Source of the DNA: Hermodice carunculata
Lineage: Eukaryota; Annelida; Polychaeta; Eunicida; Amphinomidae
Direction of reading: 5' to 3'
Length of the DNA stretch: 64,000 bases
NCBI GenBank assembly: GCA_964020975.1
Contig: OZ026612.1
Location: 56,235,168-56,299,167, forward strand
Below the pieces are notes generated by a model, which was not told the origin of the DNA, ran no database searches, and worked only from the letters and a program-made list of their open reading frames with translations. Each line of letters opens with the position of its first letter. Within the stretch, counting starts at the first letter, position 1. Shown here in pieces: positions 38,767 through 49,854 of the stretch. The position numbers and the translations under genes were made by a program.

Positions 38767-39203
38767 TTTCTTTCAGCGCCACATTTTAGACTGAGTCAAT
38801 AGCTTTATGAAGAGGTGCTGCCATGAACCATTATATTCTATGCAACTGCAGGCACGCCAATACTTAAATTGAAGATGTGTGAACACACAACACGAATCTG
38901 GCACCCTTATAATTTAGAACAGTGCATTTTAACCCTTAAAGTGTTGATTTAAGATTGAGTCAACAGCTTTCCTTTCGGACACTTAGCGCGCATTGCCCGC
39001 AAAGTGTCCCGAGGAAAGCTGTTGACTAAGACTACTTTTGCTTTAGACTAGGTTTGCTGGTATTTGAGTGAAAGGTATCTTCATGAGGAATTTGAATCTT
39101 TTAAGTATTATTAGTTTAACGGTAATGAAAAAAAGACTATAGCAGTGATTAGCACTTTCAGGGTTAAGTAGTTCGACTTCAGTCGCAGTTGGCACTGTAA
39201 GAG
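38767..39203. mobile_element. Outer MITE copy, interrupted by a second MITE
   Basis: The left end CTTTCAGCGCCACATTTTAG (38770) matches the terminal repeat and first bases of the 24-kb MITE. The right end CGACTTCAGTCGCAGTTGGC then CTGTAAGAG (about 39,173-39,203) matches its other end. The middle holds the complete 231-bp relative at 38933-39163. The outer terminal TTAA sites have decayed, which suggests it is older. Confidence 0.6.
38933..39163. mobile_element. TTAA-flanked MITE nested in an older relative (231 bp)
   Basis: Termini CCCTTAAAGTG and, reversed, CCCTGAAAGTG are flanked by TTAA at 38929-38932 and 39164-39167. The interior has a strong hairpin: AGTCAACAGCTTTCCT pairs with AGGAAAGCTGTTGACT. 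CCC ends with a TTAA target are the hallmark of piggyBac-type elements. Non-coding; lies in the receptor intron. Confidence 0.78.
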
Positions 39204-41909
39204 GTAAAGGGGGCGTGCGCAATATAATATGTTAAGAAACATGACAAAACGCTTCTCCGTGGGCAAATTTATAATGCTTGTCCACACGAATTACTCAAAT
39301 TCATTTGTTGGAAATCCCGCTCGTCGTACATGAAAGATATAGTTTATTTTAGAGGGTGACCAAGTGACATCCTGCATGACTTACATGAGGATGTTGGTTT
39401 CTTCTGCAAGAAAATCGTTTGAATGTTGGAAAAATACAAGATCTAGGGAAGATATCCCCTTTTGGCAATTTCATATTTGCCAGCGCAGGGGTAATTCATT
39501 TTGGGTTCATGTTCATGGTCTCACGTGTTTTGTATGTGGGCTGTCTTCGTGTTATACACACACAGACAGCAAAACACTGACATCTGACGTTAGCATACAC
39601 TGCATCATCATACAGATATTTATACAAGCTAAAACGGTAATTTGCACGCCTTTTTCATTGTCTCCGAAATTTTATGACCAGTGTCGAATGCGAGTCTACT
39701 CAGGCAAGCGAGTGGTTTTATGATGTGGAAAAAGCCATGCACCTGTACGTGGAATGAAATGGAACGTACAAAAGCACAATAAACCTCTTACACTTTCAAA
39801 TGCCAAAGGCTAAAACCACTGAGACTCACAGATTTTTAAATGCTGAAATCCTTGAGAGGTATGCAATTTGCTAGTGTCATTTGCTCTATCAGACAAATTA
39901 CTCGAGACATTGCAACCACGACCCCCCGGGCGAGACAGATGGTAGGTGACACAACACCTTTATAAATTACAATACCAACCACCACTTTATTGGTTAAAGG
40001 TGAAAAAAAAATGAAAGCAAAAGTGTGCTCAGGCCACTTGTTTCTAAGGTATTATTTAAGACTCAAAGATGCCTGCAGAAGGAGTGATGTGTGCGATTGT
40101 GAAATATTAGTTACAACTTAAATATGTTCGCGTGACAAGCGTACACGCACATTTCCCGAGTCATAAGACCCTTCTGAAATGTGATTTGGCGTGACATTTG
40201 ACACAATTTGATAAGAGAAGGAACCGGGAACACATTTGTCAGATGGAACAGCTCCACAATCACACTCTTTTCAAAGAATATTCCCGGTGGTCAGTTTTCG
40301 ATTTTGGGAGGTAGCCCTGATCAAGACATGCGCATCGGTGATTCACAATAGTTGGCAACTATAGCACACAAGGAGGCACAGGGCAAACGAATCAGAATAT
40401 TTCAAACATACGTGCACTGCCACTTCAGGGTCTGACACTCTACCGTGCTAATGGCAATGGAACAAATATGTGGGATTATTCACAGATCAACAGGCAATTA
40501 CATCATACTTGGGTCAGTGGAAAAGGCAAGCTCTGGTGATGCTGTATTTTGGCGCAGCTTTGGAAAAAAATAATTGTATATAAACTGTATTCTTTATGGT
40601 AATGATTAGACTGCAGAAGCACATACGGATTCATAAATGACCGTAACTTTTGTCCTCTCCTTAGTACACCAAGCTTGAGTGGAGAACAGCATGGGACATA
40701 TAAGTCTGCTAATCACGATACACTGTTTTGCATTTTGCGTTGCAAGGGATTATAACAATAGTGCCTGAGTACGTAGAGAATTGTCGATTTGGGGATCAGC
40801 TGTATGTACACCAGCGCTTATTTTGGATCTTTCCGATCTGTATTTTGGTTATACAGTTATGTCATCCCAAAAATAAAGGTCAGGACCACTTACTTACGCG
40901 TTGGCTTCTGATAAAAATTTGTTTTGAATGACAAACCTTACTGCAGTTTTCACACTGGGTGTTTAGTGCATTTTTCTGATATAATTGCTAACATCTAGCC
41001 ATTATTATACGAAGCAACTGCTTGGTGCAGGGGGTGGGGGTCCATGGAAATGTTTTATAGTGTCGGATGGTAAGGAATTTGTTGGTAAAGGGGCAACATG
41101 TCACAATCTTGATCCTAATTTATTGACTATCATTTGGACAACTCTCATTTTCATCGCGATTATCTTGCCTAAAATTTACGCCGTCACTTAACAAAAGAAG
41201 CGTAAGTCAGTATGACATTTCCCACCATTGGTTTTCTCCTAGACTACAGGATATTAAATTGAGTTGAATGAACTTAAACAGACATTTATTATACCTCACT
41301 GTCAAACAAAATAATTTCTTCTAGTTTTATGATAAAAGGAACCACAATGATATTGCTGTGTGCATTATGACGTACAAATTTTCGAGATTTATGAAACACA
41401 AAGTTCTGCGTAATATTTTTCAAAAATTTAACGTTATTCAACAATATATCTATCCTCAATTATAAACCCGGGATTTATAGATCTGTTACTATGCGCTAAA
41501 GTAAGGTACATAATCAACCAACATAATTATGTTCTTGGGGATGGAATTAGCTGAAAACAGCATGACGTGGTTTTACGCGTCTCACATCTTTAAAAATATT
41601 GTTTCAAACTTTCCATATCATAAGTTTTCATATATCTCTTAAAATTACACGATATATTGTTTTAAATATCTCATGAAATGATTCTTTTAACACAAAGTAA
41701 GTATAGCCTTTTTGGATTTTCTTGACATATTTTTCAACATTGTTAATGTAGAAAAAACTAAATGTATAAATTGTCAAAAATGGTCCACCCACAGTTTTTA
41801 CTTTTAACGTGACAAATAAATTAGTCAATTAAATAATTTTTTTTTACCCTAAACAGTTTTCACTTTTAACGTGGCAAATAAATAAGTCAATTAAATAAAC
41901 TTTTTTTAC

Positions 41910-42948
41910 CCTCAAATGGTGCTTTGGTGTCCCAAGCAGCCCACATTTGAAAAATAAAAAACGGCGACCAGCAAATGACGTAGCATATGATAACTGTAAA
42001 GGTAAGTTTGAATGTCTTCAATTTAGCATTAGAGAGGCCACGAACATGGGCCCTTGGTTTGCTAAACCCTTTTCTGGCGCTGCTCATAGTTGTATGTTCG
42101 TTCAGTAGTTTTCCATTTTCGGCATTATCTGCACTGTATTTACTGGTTTTAAGCAGTTTAGTGGATGGTTGTTTCGAGCCCATACTACGCCACACGGCAG
42201 AACATATCAAGCCATAAGCTAAACCAAGTATTAACACAGGTATCAAGTAGATAGCCACAAATATCCAGGTAACATAAAATTCAAGGGTCCACGCCGGGTG
42301 AAAAGACCCCCAACAATCGTATACACCTGATCCAGGAGCTGTTTCCCTAAAGGCGAAAATTGTCGTCTGCGGTATGGAAAAAAGGAGTGCCAAAACCCAA
42401 GCTATGCCAACCATTGCATGCACCTTTTTCGATGTCATTGTGTGGCTGGTCAGAGGATGACAGATGGCTAGATACCGGTCAATGGCCGTACTGACTAGCA
42501 CATACGATGAAGCATACATAGCCACAACTTGAAAATATTTAACAGCTCGACACAGAATATCTCCGCCGTAAAATCTGAAAGTAATATCCCAGACTAATTG
42601 TGGGAGAACATTGAAGAAGGCAACAAACAGGTCTGCAACACTTAGATGAAGAATCAAAATATTCATCCGACTAAGTTTTTTATTCTTCAGGGCCAGGGCA
42701 ATTAAGACCACAGAATTACCAACAACAGCCAGAAATAAAATCACTGCTTGTATTGCAATTTCAATTTTTGCCAATTTCTCGTTCCTTCCATCCGTACCAT
42801 TTGTTTCCGACCCTTGAGCACTATGGTTGGAAAATGTGACAATAAGGTCATGATTATGTAGATCTGCCCTTGAGGTTGAGCCATTCTGTGCTGGTGGCAA
42901 AATGTGGTACGAATTAAATCCATGGGGATAGGAAATGTTTACATCCAT
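41910..42948 (-). CDS. Vasopressin/oxytocin-type GPCR, coding exon 1 (TM1-TM6)
   Basis: This exon encodes residues 1-346 and the first base of codon 347 of a class A peptide receptor in the plasma membrane. Visible are four N-glycosylation sequons in the N-terminus (N4, N22, N41, N50), TM1 with N78, TM2 with D106, the disulfide cysteines C133 and C212, the DRY motif at 157-159 and CWxPFF at 326-331. Family-specific marks are VLPQLVWDITFRF after TM2, DCWGSF followed by YVTW before TM5, and QMWAAWD after TM6. These point to the vasotocin/conopressin/cephalotocin receptor family. Such receptors typically act through Gq and calcium; that is family knowledge. The chosen ATG is the first after an in-frame TAG. 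A good acceptor (pyrimidine tract, then CAG at about 42970-42972) just upstream suggests a 5'UTR intron. The donor is G|GTAAAA, phase 1. CCAP or neuropeptide-S receptors are less likely alternatives. Confidence 0.9.
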
Positions 42949-43927
42949 GTCTCGCTTTGTCACAACAACTGAAGATAAAACGGCACGGAGTTGGATCTAA
43001 CATACAGATTGTCTTGTAAGGACCCTCTACTTTATGGCACCATGTCGTTAAGAATCCATACAAGTGTCATTACTTTCGAATCGAAATCTGATCGATTCTA
43101 AATCTCATCAAATCTTCTGTCCGCACTCCGCTTGCCGTCCACTCCAGAGGAGAATCGACTCAGACGTGCCTGCCCTGCAACATACAATAAAAGCTGACTT
43201 GAGTTTTATAAGATGGGCCACTAATCATGGATTCATTTCTGACAGAAAGACTGAATAATTCATTCTTCATTTGACGCAAATATGGAAGAGTTATAATGTA
43301 TAGTGATAAATGTATAAACTATCACTTAGGTTATTGCCTTTGGACGAACAGATTGGAAGTGTCTGTTTGAACAAAAGCTAGAAAATGAATTTAATTATTT
43401 TCGCAACCCATACACAAGTAAATTATATTGTTATCGGACGAAGTACATCGGCGTTTGTTTAGGGCTAGTATTTATAAATCTGCGAATAATATGGAGGTAA
43501 TACAGTACGCCAGTCAAACTGAAAAAGACAAACCTGTTTTGCTGTTAAAGGTCAGTAAAAAGGCTGTAATATTACTATGAATAGAACAGAGAGACATCAA
43601 TTTAGCACCGTTGCGAGAATCTACGATCACAGCCTGTTGTAGTAATTCACTCTAGCAACCAAAGCCTGACAAAGCAGAAAGTATATCATTTATGCGCGAA
43701 CCCGCAGTCTATTCGACTATCGCGTACATAATTATGAACACCACACAAATTGCTATTCCAGTCTATGCGGACGCAAATACTGACAAACATTTGGTGATAA
43801 TCACAGTCACCGACTCTGGCATGGTAATAGTAGAGGGGGAATACATACTCATTTGGGCTGAGAGAGACTTCTCCGAGTTGGCCATACTGGTGGACCTTAT
43901 ACAGGATGACAGTGAAACATCCTCCAA

Positions 43928-43929
<2 letters not shown>
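42949..43929. other. Receptor 5' flank, nothing firmly recognised
   Basis: Upstream of the receptor ATG (minus strand) the sequence should hold the 5'UTR and promoter, but I see no convincing TATA box or other core element. An open frame at 43692-44069 on the plus strand runs into the GA microsatellite and looks accidental. Confidence 0.3.

Positions 43930-44019
<90 letters not shown>
43930..44019 (+). repeat. (GA)n microsatellite
   Basis: About 45 GA units, 1 kb upstream of the receptor start codon. Confidence 0.95.
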
Positions 44020-44020
<1 letters not shown>

Positions 44021-44692
44021 TCAGAACTCAGACCAGTTGATTCAATATGATATGAAATGGGCTACATGAATTTCAACGTGTGTAGTGACAAAGTGGTAAT
44101 TAAGCAATAACCAAGTACTCGTAATTGAACTAAATGCTTTTAGGATGACCTTGGCTAAGGATTTTATGATCCGCTATCGCCAAGGCCACCTTTCGGTAAA
44201 ATTAAAATTAGCAACAACTGGCAAAAATAGTAGGAACAGAGATTAGAGGCTGAAATATACAGGGTGAATATAAAGTCACTTAATTACCACAAATATAACA
44301 GTGTGCAACTGTAGAAGTGTCTTTATATTGCTTCACGAAGGAAAGCTTTGTGTAGGTTGCGAAACCATTATAAGAATGTGTGAAAAGTTTATCTTTGATA
44401 CAGGGTTGTGTGTTTTTAAGAGGGTTGGAAGGTAAAACCTAATACAAAGTTTTGTCAAATTTCCAGAAGGAATAGGAACCTGGCTTTCATTTCTTTGTCG
44501 AGTGAAATATCGATGAAAAGGTATTGTAGCTGCAAATATGTCGTTAAAGTAGTCGGGGGTTTTTATTATCTAAATATCTATAGTAAAATTTTAAGTATCT
44601 TAACTTAAGAATATCTGGTACTTGTAAAAGGTTTAACGTTTTAAATAAAGGATCCGTGTGGGCATTATATCTTGCCAAACAAACAAGACGAA

Positions 44693-44808
<116 letters not shown>

Positions 44809-44989
44809 CAGTTGATCATCAACATTTGAATATAACTGTTTCCCACCCATTCGAGTATTTAGACTTTATTTAGACCATGCAACGCGGCGACTGATGCAAA
44901 TGTTTCAGCAAACAGCACACCCATGTTCGCGCAATTTGCCCTGCAAGCACTCAGTGCACTGCAAACACATGCAACAACATATCCCGTCC

Positions 44990-46352
44990 ACCACAGGCAC
45001 ATGAAACAGATACTTTGCCAAGTGCGCGCAATGCAGACCCTCTCCCCTTCACCCACACCACCACCTGCAGCGCATGTCAAAGGGGAGGCCTTTGTCTTAT
45101 ATGAGTAAGAAGATATGAAAGTTTTGACAATGCGGACGGCATACGCTGATTTGTTGTGGGCAAAAAAAGATGTATATTGAAACTTTCAACAAATCTAAAT
45201 CCGTGTTCCCTTTGTCATTGTATTAAAAGTTTATGTGGGTTGAAATGAAATGCACTTTGCACTTGCCGCGTTAAAATTACTTCTCTTGCTGTACTCGTGG
45301 CCAACTGTCCATTGATACAACTGTCTCTTCATTCACGCCGGCGTTTTGGTGAATGCTGAAATCTCATTGGTTGATACCTTTGTTGTCACACCTGGGGTCA
45401 CCTCGTGCACAGGGAGCTGCCGTGATTCCAACACACAAACTACATTTTCGCATGTGTACTTCAAAACAAACTGAGTGGATTTTTTCATAATGGTGGCGTG
45501 CGTCTACTTGTAATTCAATTACAATGTGTGCAGGACATAATTCAAACAACATCTATCCCTCAGAATCATTCAAACGCATACATATATAACTTAGCCCACA
45601 TGATCAATTTTGAAGTGTATTTGGCAGAGGTGATTCCACATATTTTGATTGGAAGCTTGATATGGATACGATACGTGCAGTACATGCGTTCCAAAACATT
45701 TATTGACTTGCTTTTTTTGTAATTCCAGGAAATATCTTCTCTGCATGTAGAAAAAAACACAAACATTTTTAGCTGACGTGTTCAAGTGAAAACACATACC
45801 GATGAAACGACTCGTAATTGACAATAAATATAGACACCCAAGTCAATAAACTTTGCAAGTAATCACAATCTGTGCACGTCGCTCTTTTTTATTTCTTATC
45901 ATTTTCTTTCGTCCTTCTACCCTCCTTGGCTGGAAACACGGTACCTTCATGGGCACGAAGAGACCCCAGGCGGGACAACAAAGGGATCAACTAATGAGAT
46001 TCCAGAATTCAGGCAGTTGTATCAACGGAGTGTTTGCCACGAGCACAGCAAAAGAGAAGAAATTTTAACGCTTAATTGGCAAGCGTAAAGTGCGTTTTAT
46101 TTGAATCCACACAAACGTAAATACAATGACAGAAGAAAACATAGGTTTAGTTTCGTTGAAAGTTCTGATATACATCTTTTTTGTCCACTACAAATCAGCG
46201 TGTGCCGGCCGCAATGTCAAAGCTTTCATACCTTCTTGGTTATATAAGACAATGGCCTCCCCATTGACACCCAATGCAGGTGGTGGAGGGGTTACGGGAG
46301 AGAGTCGGCATTGCGCGCATTTAGCAAGGCATCTGTTTCATGTGCATGTGCC
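44990..46352. repeat. Large inverted repeat: two ~430-bp arms, ~495-bp spacer
   Basis: Arm 1 is 44990-45432 and arm 2, reverse-complemented, is 46352-45928. They share many blocks in order: GCACATGAAACAGAT, GCGCGCAATGC, CCACCACCTGCA, GGGGAGGCC, CTTATAT, ACGCTGATTTGT, AAAAAGATGTATAT, ACTTTCAAC, GTCATTGTATT, TCTCATT and CCTGGGGTC. Arms are similar but clearly diverged, with small indels. The spacer has no coding region. Reading outward, each arm has a TATA-like sequence. It could be a foldback element, an inverted duplication or a divergent promoter pair. Confidence 0.75.
46241..46248 (+). promoter_or_regulatory. TATA-like box in arm 2 of the inverted repeat
   Basis: TATATAAG in a GC-rich context, followed by an ATG (46252) opening a 41-codon frame, MASPLTPNAGGGG. 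Arm 1 has the matching but weaker CTTATATGAG (reversed, 45096-45105) and an upstream CCAAT (45363-45373 reversed). Promoter function is inference. Confidence 0.3.
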
Positions 46353-46477
46353 GTCCAGGTACAACAAAGGAGTCTAAAGACTCGGTCATAGATGATTCAT
46401 TCATCATGTCTGGGTGCCAACTCAGACATTTTGTTTTTCCACGAGTTCTTTCTTTCTTTCTTTCTTTACTATCTTCA

Positions 46478-46722
46478 TGTCACGGGTTGGCTGAGCGGTA
46501 AGACGCTCGCCTTTCACCTCTGCGACCCGGGTTCGATTCTCGTCCTGGGCAGCATGTGGAAAAAGTTCCTACCACTTTAACACGGTGGTTTTCCCCGAGT
46601 TCTTCGGTTTCCTCCACTAGTCAAGGTAGGACGTATACGCCAACAACTGTGCCATGGAGAGTGACTCGATAAGTCATTGTTTGACTTCTTTCACAATCCA
46701 TGTAAAACAAATGTGTCTATAC
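46478..46722 (+). mobile_element. tRNA-derived SINE
   Basis: The head has an A box TGGCTGAGCGGTAAGAC (46488-46504) and B box GGTTCGATTCT (46530-46540). The body holds CGGTGGTTTTCCCCGAG and TTCGGTTTCCTCC (46583-46615), a segment shared by many invertebrate SINEs and resembling the so-called Meta domain. It sits inside a CTTT microsatellite: 46447-46467 on the left and 46726-46785 on the right. Mobilisation would need a partner LINE. Confidence 0.7.
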
Positions 46723-46725
46723 TTT

Positions 46726-46727
46726 TT

Positions 46728-46783
<56 letters not shown>

Positions 46784-46785
46784 TA
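46726..46785 (+). repeat. (TTTC)n microsatellite
   Basis: About 15 TTTC units. A shorter run (46447-46467) lies on the other side of the SINE, which appears to have landed in one array or to have seeded it. Confidence 0.9.
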
Positions 46786-47052
46786 CGAGCAAATATGTCC
46801 GGAGTTTTTCTCGGACACTATTTTTCCGAAAAAATACCAAACTTACCATGGGGACTGACCTACCAGTGAAATTGTGCACCTGGTTTGAAATAGTCATGAT
46901 GTTCAAAATTATGCCAATTGCGGGAAATTAAAATTTTAAGAGCTCCATATCTTCCAAAGTATTGCAGATAGACACAGAATTTGGATGCACGCATATGGGT
47001 TTGTGACACATGCCAATATAATGGACAGTAAAAGAAAGTTTTAGAATTTCAA

Positions 47053-49213
47053 CTTCCCACTGATTTTTAAGTTTTATTTCAGTCAGAAGTAACGAAGCAT
47101 TTTTCATTCTAAAATCCCTAGATACTACAAAGGCCAATGGGCCAGATGGAATCAGTGCACGTCTTCTTAAGGAAACTGCTGCTGCAATTTCCGAGCCGCT
47201 TACTAAAATTTTCAACAACTCACTGTCAAAAAATCCTTTCCCAGTGAGTGGAAAAAGGCCAACGTTGTTCCGATTTTGAAAAAAGGATCCCCCAATGACT
47301 GTGGCAATTACAGACCTATCTCCCTTTTAAGCTGTGTTCCCAAAGTCTTTGAACGAATCATTTTCAAACATGTTTTTAACTTCTTCCGTGACAAACAGGC
47401 GATTTCCGACTGTCAGTCCGGTTTCACACCTGGTGACAATACTGTCAACCAATTGTTATTCTTATATAATCATTTTTGACAACCTGTTGATTTGCAAAAA
47501 GAGGTCAGAATAGTATTCTGCGACATCTCTAAAGCTTTTGGCAGAGTGTATCATCCTGGGCTGTTACATAAATTGGACAAGGCTGGGATCACTGGGCCAT
47601 TATTAATGTGGTTTAACGACTACCTAAGTAACCGTCTTCAAAGAGTTGTTATCCAGGGTGGCACTTCTTCTTGGGGCCGAGTCGAGGCAGGTGTTCCCCA
47701 GGGCTCTGTTTTGGGTCCTTTATTGTTTTTAATTTTCATAAATGACATTGTAAATGTAGTACGATCACCCATTAGATCATTTGCAGATGATACCACTTTA
47801 TTTATAACTGTAAATGAGCCTGCTGCAGCAGCGGCTTCTCTTAACTCTGATCTGCAGGAAATTGGGACTTGGGCTGAACAGTGGCTGGTTGTTTTCAATC
47901 CATCAAAGACAAAATCTATGACCATTTCGACAAAGAAAATATCGAGAACACACCCAGATCTTGTATTCATGGATCAAACTTTGCAAAACGAAACTGAACA
48001 CAAACATCTTGGACTCATATTACGATCAGATCTGACATGGTCCAGTCACATAAACGAAATTATTAATAAAGGTATGAAAATAGTTAATATTTTGAAACAT
48101 TTACAAATGCGTCTCAGTAGAAAATCCCTAGAAATCTTGTATCTCTCTTTCATTCGCCCAATTCTTGAATATGGATCTGCTGTCTGGGATGGGTGTACAT
48201 CATCGGAATCTGAACGATTGGAATATGTGCAGCTTGCAGCAGCACGAGTTCTAACAGGTGCAACTAGAAAGCACCAACTAATTTATGAGGAGGCAGGTTT
48301 AGAAAAATTATCGGAACGTCGAACCAAAAGTAACTTAATTTTATTCTACAAAATTGTGCATGGATTGGCTCCCTTTTATCTACAAAATCTACTCCCGAAC
48401 TATGTTCATGATAGAAATTGTTATGAAGTACGATCAAATCGGAATTTTTCTTCAGTACGCACTCGAACCAATCTCTTTGATGTATCCTTCTTCCCGTCCA
48501 CAGTCAAACTTTGGAACAGTCTACCTATTCATGAACGAAATTCTGAAAATGTTGATGAGTTCAAATCCAGGCCAATAAGAACACAAAGAAATGTAATAAA
48601 TTGTATTATTTGGAGGAGAGGAGAGTGATAGTCCTTCACGCACGCTTGCGAATGAAATGTAGTATACTTCGGTCAGATTTGTTCAATAATGGTGTTATGG
48701 ACTCTCCGGGGTGTGCCTGTGGCACGGCGAACGAGGACGCGTTTCATTATTTTTGTGAGTGTATGAAATATAAAATTCATCGTGACGAACTTCAAAATTC
48801 TGTCCTGCCTCTCGCATCTTTCACTGTCGAAATACTTTTATTTGGGTCTAAAAACTGTACTTTCAAAGAAAATGAAGATATTTTTAAAGCTGTTCATACA
48901 TATATTATTAAAACAGCTAGATTTGACACCTGATTAAATATGATATTTAATGTTATATGCAAGTACATGGTTACATAATTAGAGGACCGACTCCAACCAC
49001 CCTCTCTCTATCTGTCAACACGTATCGTGCTGTGTTATTCTTCCAGTCGTGTGGCTTGCCACCCTATCTGTCATTGTTACTGTAGCGTTTTTCTTTGCAC
49101 CAGTCCTAAGTGTTGTTAATCGTCTTCTCTAATTTCTCTCTTATGTGTGCAAGAAGGATTAATATAGGGCACCGCCCTGTTTCCTAATTGCTTCAATAAA
49201 ATATGTTTAAACC
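47053..49213 (+). mobile_element. 5'-truncated LINE with 18-bp target duplication
   Basis: The exact 18-mer AAAGTTTTAGAATTTCAA lies at both ends (47035-47052 and 49214-49231), and both copies are satellite sequence, so this is a true insertion. It contains the RT and C-terminal part of ORF2, then a 3'UTR ending CAATAAAATATGTTTAAACC. The endonuclease and ORF1 are missing (5' truncation). It is the youngest-looking LINE in the window: only a few breaks and an intact FADD. Family: Jockey-like, inferred from motif style. Confidence 0.85.
47101..48932 (+). pseudogene. LINE ORF2: reverse transcriptase plus C-terminal Cys/His motif
   Basis: RT blocks in order: TTKANGPDGISARLL, WKKANVVPILKKG, CGNYRPISLLSCVPKVFERI, SDCQSGFTPGDNTVNQLL, VFCDISKAFGRVYH, GVPQGSVLGPLLFLIFIND, SFADDTTLF (FADD at 47780-47791) and KHLGLILRSDLTWSSHI. 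The thumb/tail continues through RPILEYGSAVWDG and VKLWNSLP to ERRVIVLHARLRMKCS. It ends with a Cys/His motif CACGTANEDAFHYFCEC. An open frame of 378 codons runs from 47492 to 48628. Breaks: a frameshift near 47,232, one in-frame stop at 47477-47479 and a frameshift near 48,600. Confidence 0.85.
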
Positions 49214-49854
49214 AAAGTTTTAGAATTTCAAATTATGCTGATTAGGGGCAATGAAAAATTTAAAAATTGAATATCCCTAAAACTATTATAAATACAGATG
49301 CCATTCCAACTTCAATTTATAGGTGTGGCAAAGCCGCATCCAATGAACCATGAACCAAAGTGGTAGGATTTTAATTTATGCAAATTAAGTGAATATGCAA
49401 AATTTAAATCTTGAATAGAATAAAAAAAACTATTATAGATAGAGGTGCCACTCTAACTTCAATTTATGGCTTTATGACATAGCGGCCTAATGAACAATGA
49501 TCAAAATTGTACAATTTTAATTTATGGATATAAGATGAATACACGAAATCTAAATATTGAATAACTTAAAAACTATTGTACATAGAGGTGTCATTCCAAC
49601 TTCAATTTGTAGGTATATGACATAGCTACATCCAATGAACCATAAACTAAAGTTGTAGGCTTTTAATTTATGCAAATCAGGCAAATACACAAAACTAAGT
49701 GTTGAATAGCTTCACAACTATTATAGATAGCCGTGTCCGTCAAACTTTACGTGATAAGTTTGTGACATGGCCACATCCACTGAACCAAGAGCCAAAGTTG
49801 TAGCATTTTAATGTATGCAAATTAGGCTAATGCACCAAATTTAGATTATGTTGA

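Larger units (their letters stand above)
46900..49850 (+). repeat. Satellite array, ~145-bp monomers, split by a LINE
   Basis: One unit lies at 46,900-47,052 and about 4.5 units at 49,214-49,850. The CATCCAATGAACC-type anchor occurs at 49337, 49485, 49629 and 49773 (spacings 148, 144, 144). Subtracting the LINE and one copy of its target duplication restores the period to the unit at 47,011 (147 bp). It is the same family as the array at 35.15-36.0 kb. Confidence 0.75.

Noticed and set aside
43692-44069. Open frame of 125 codons upstream of the receptor
   Set aside because: Its last third is the GA microsatellite (Arg-Glu repeat), and the first 78 residues match no domain I know. Probably accidental.
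46488-46560. Functional tRNA gene
   Set aside because: It has A and B boxes but a SINE body follows directly and the acceptor stem does not pair.
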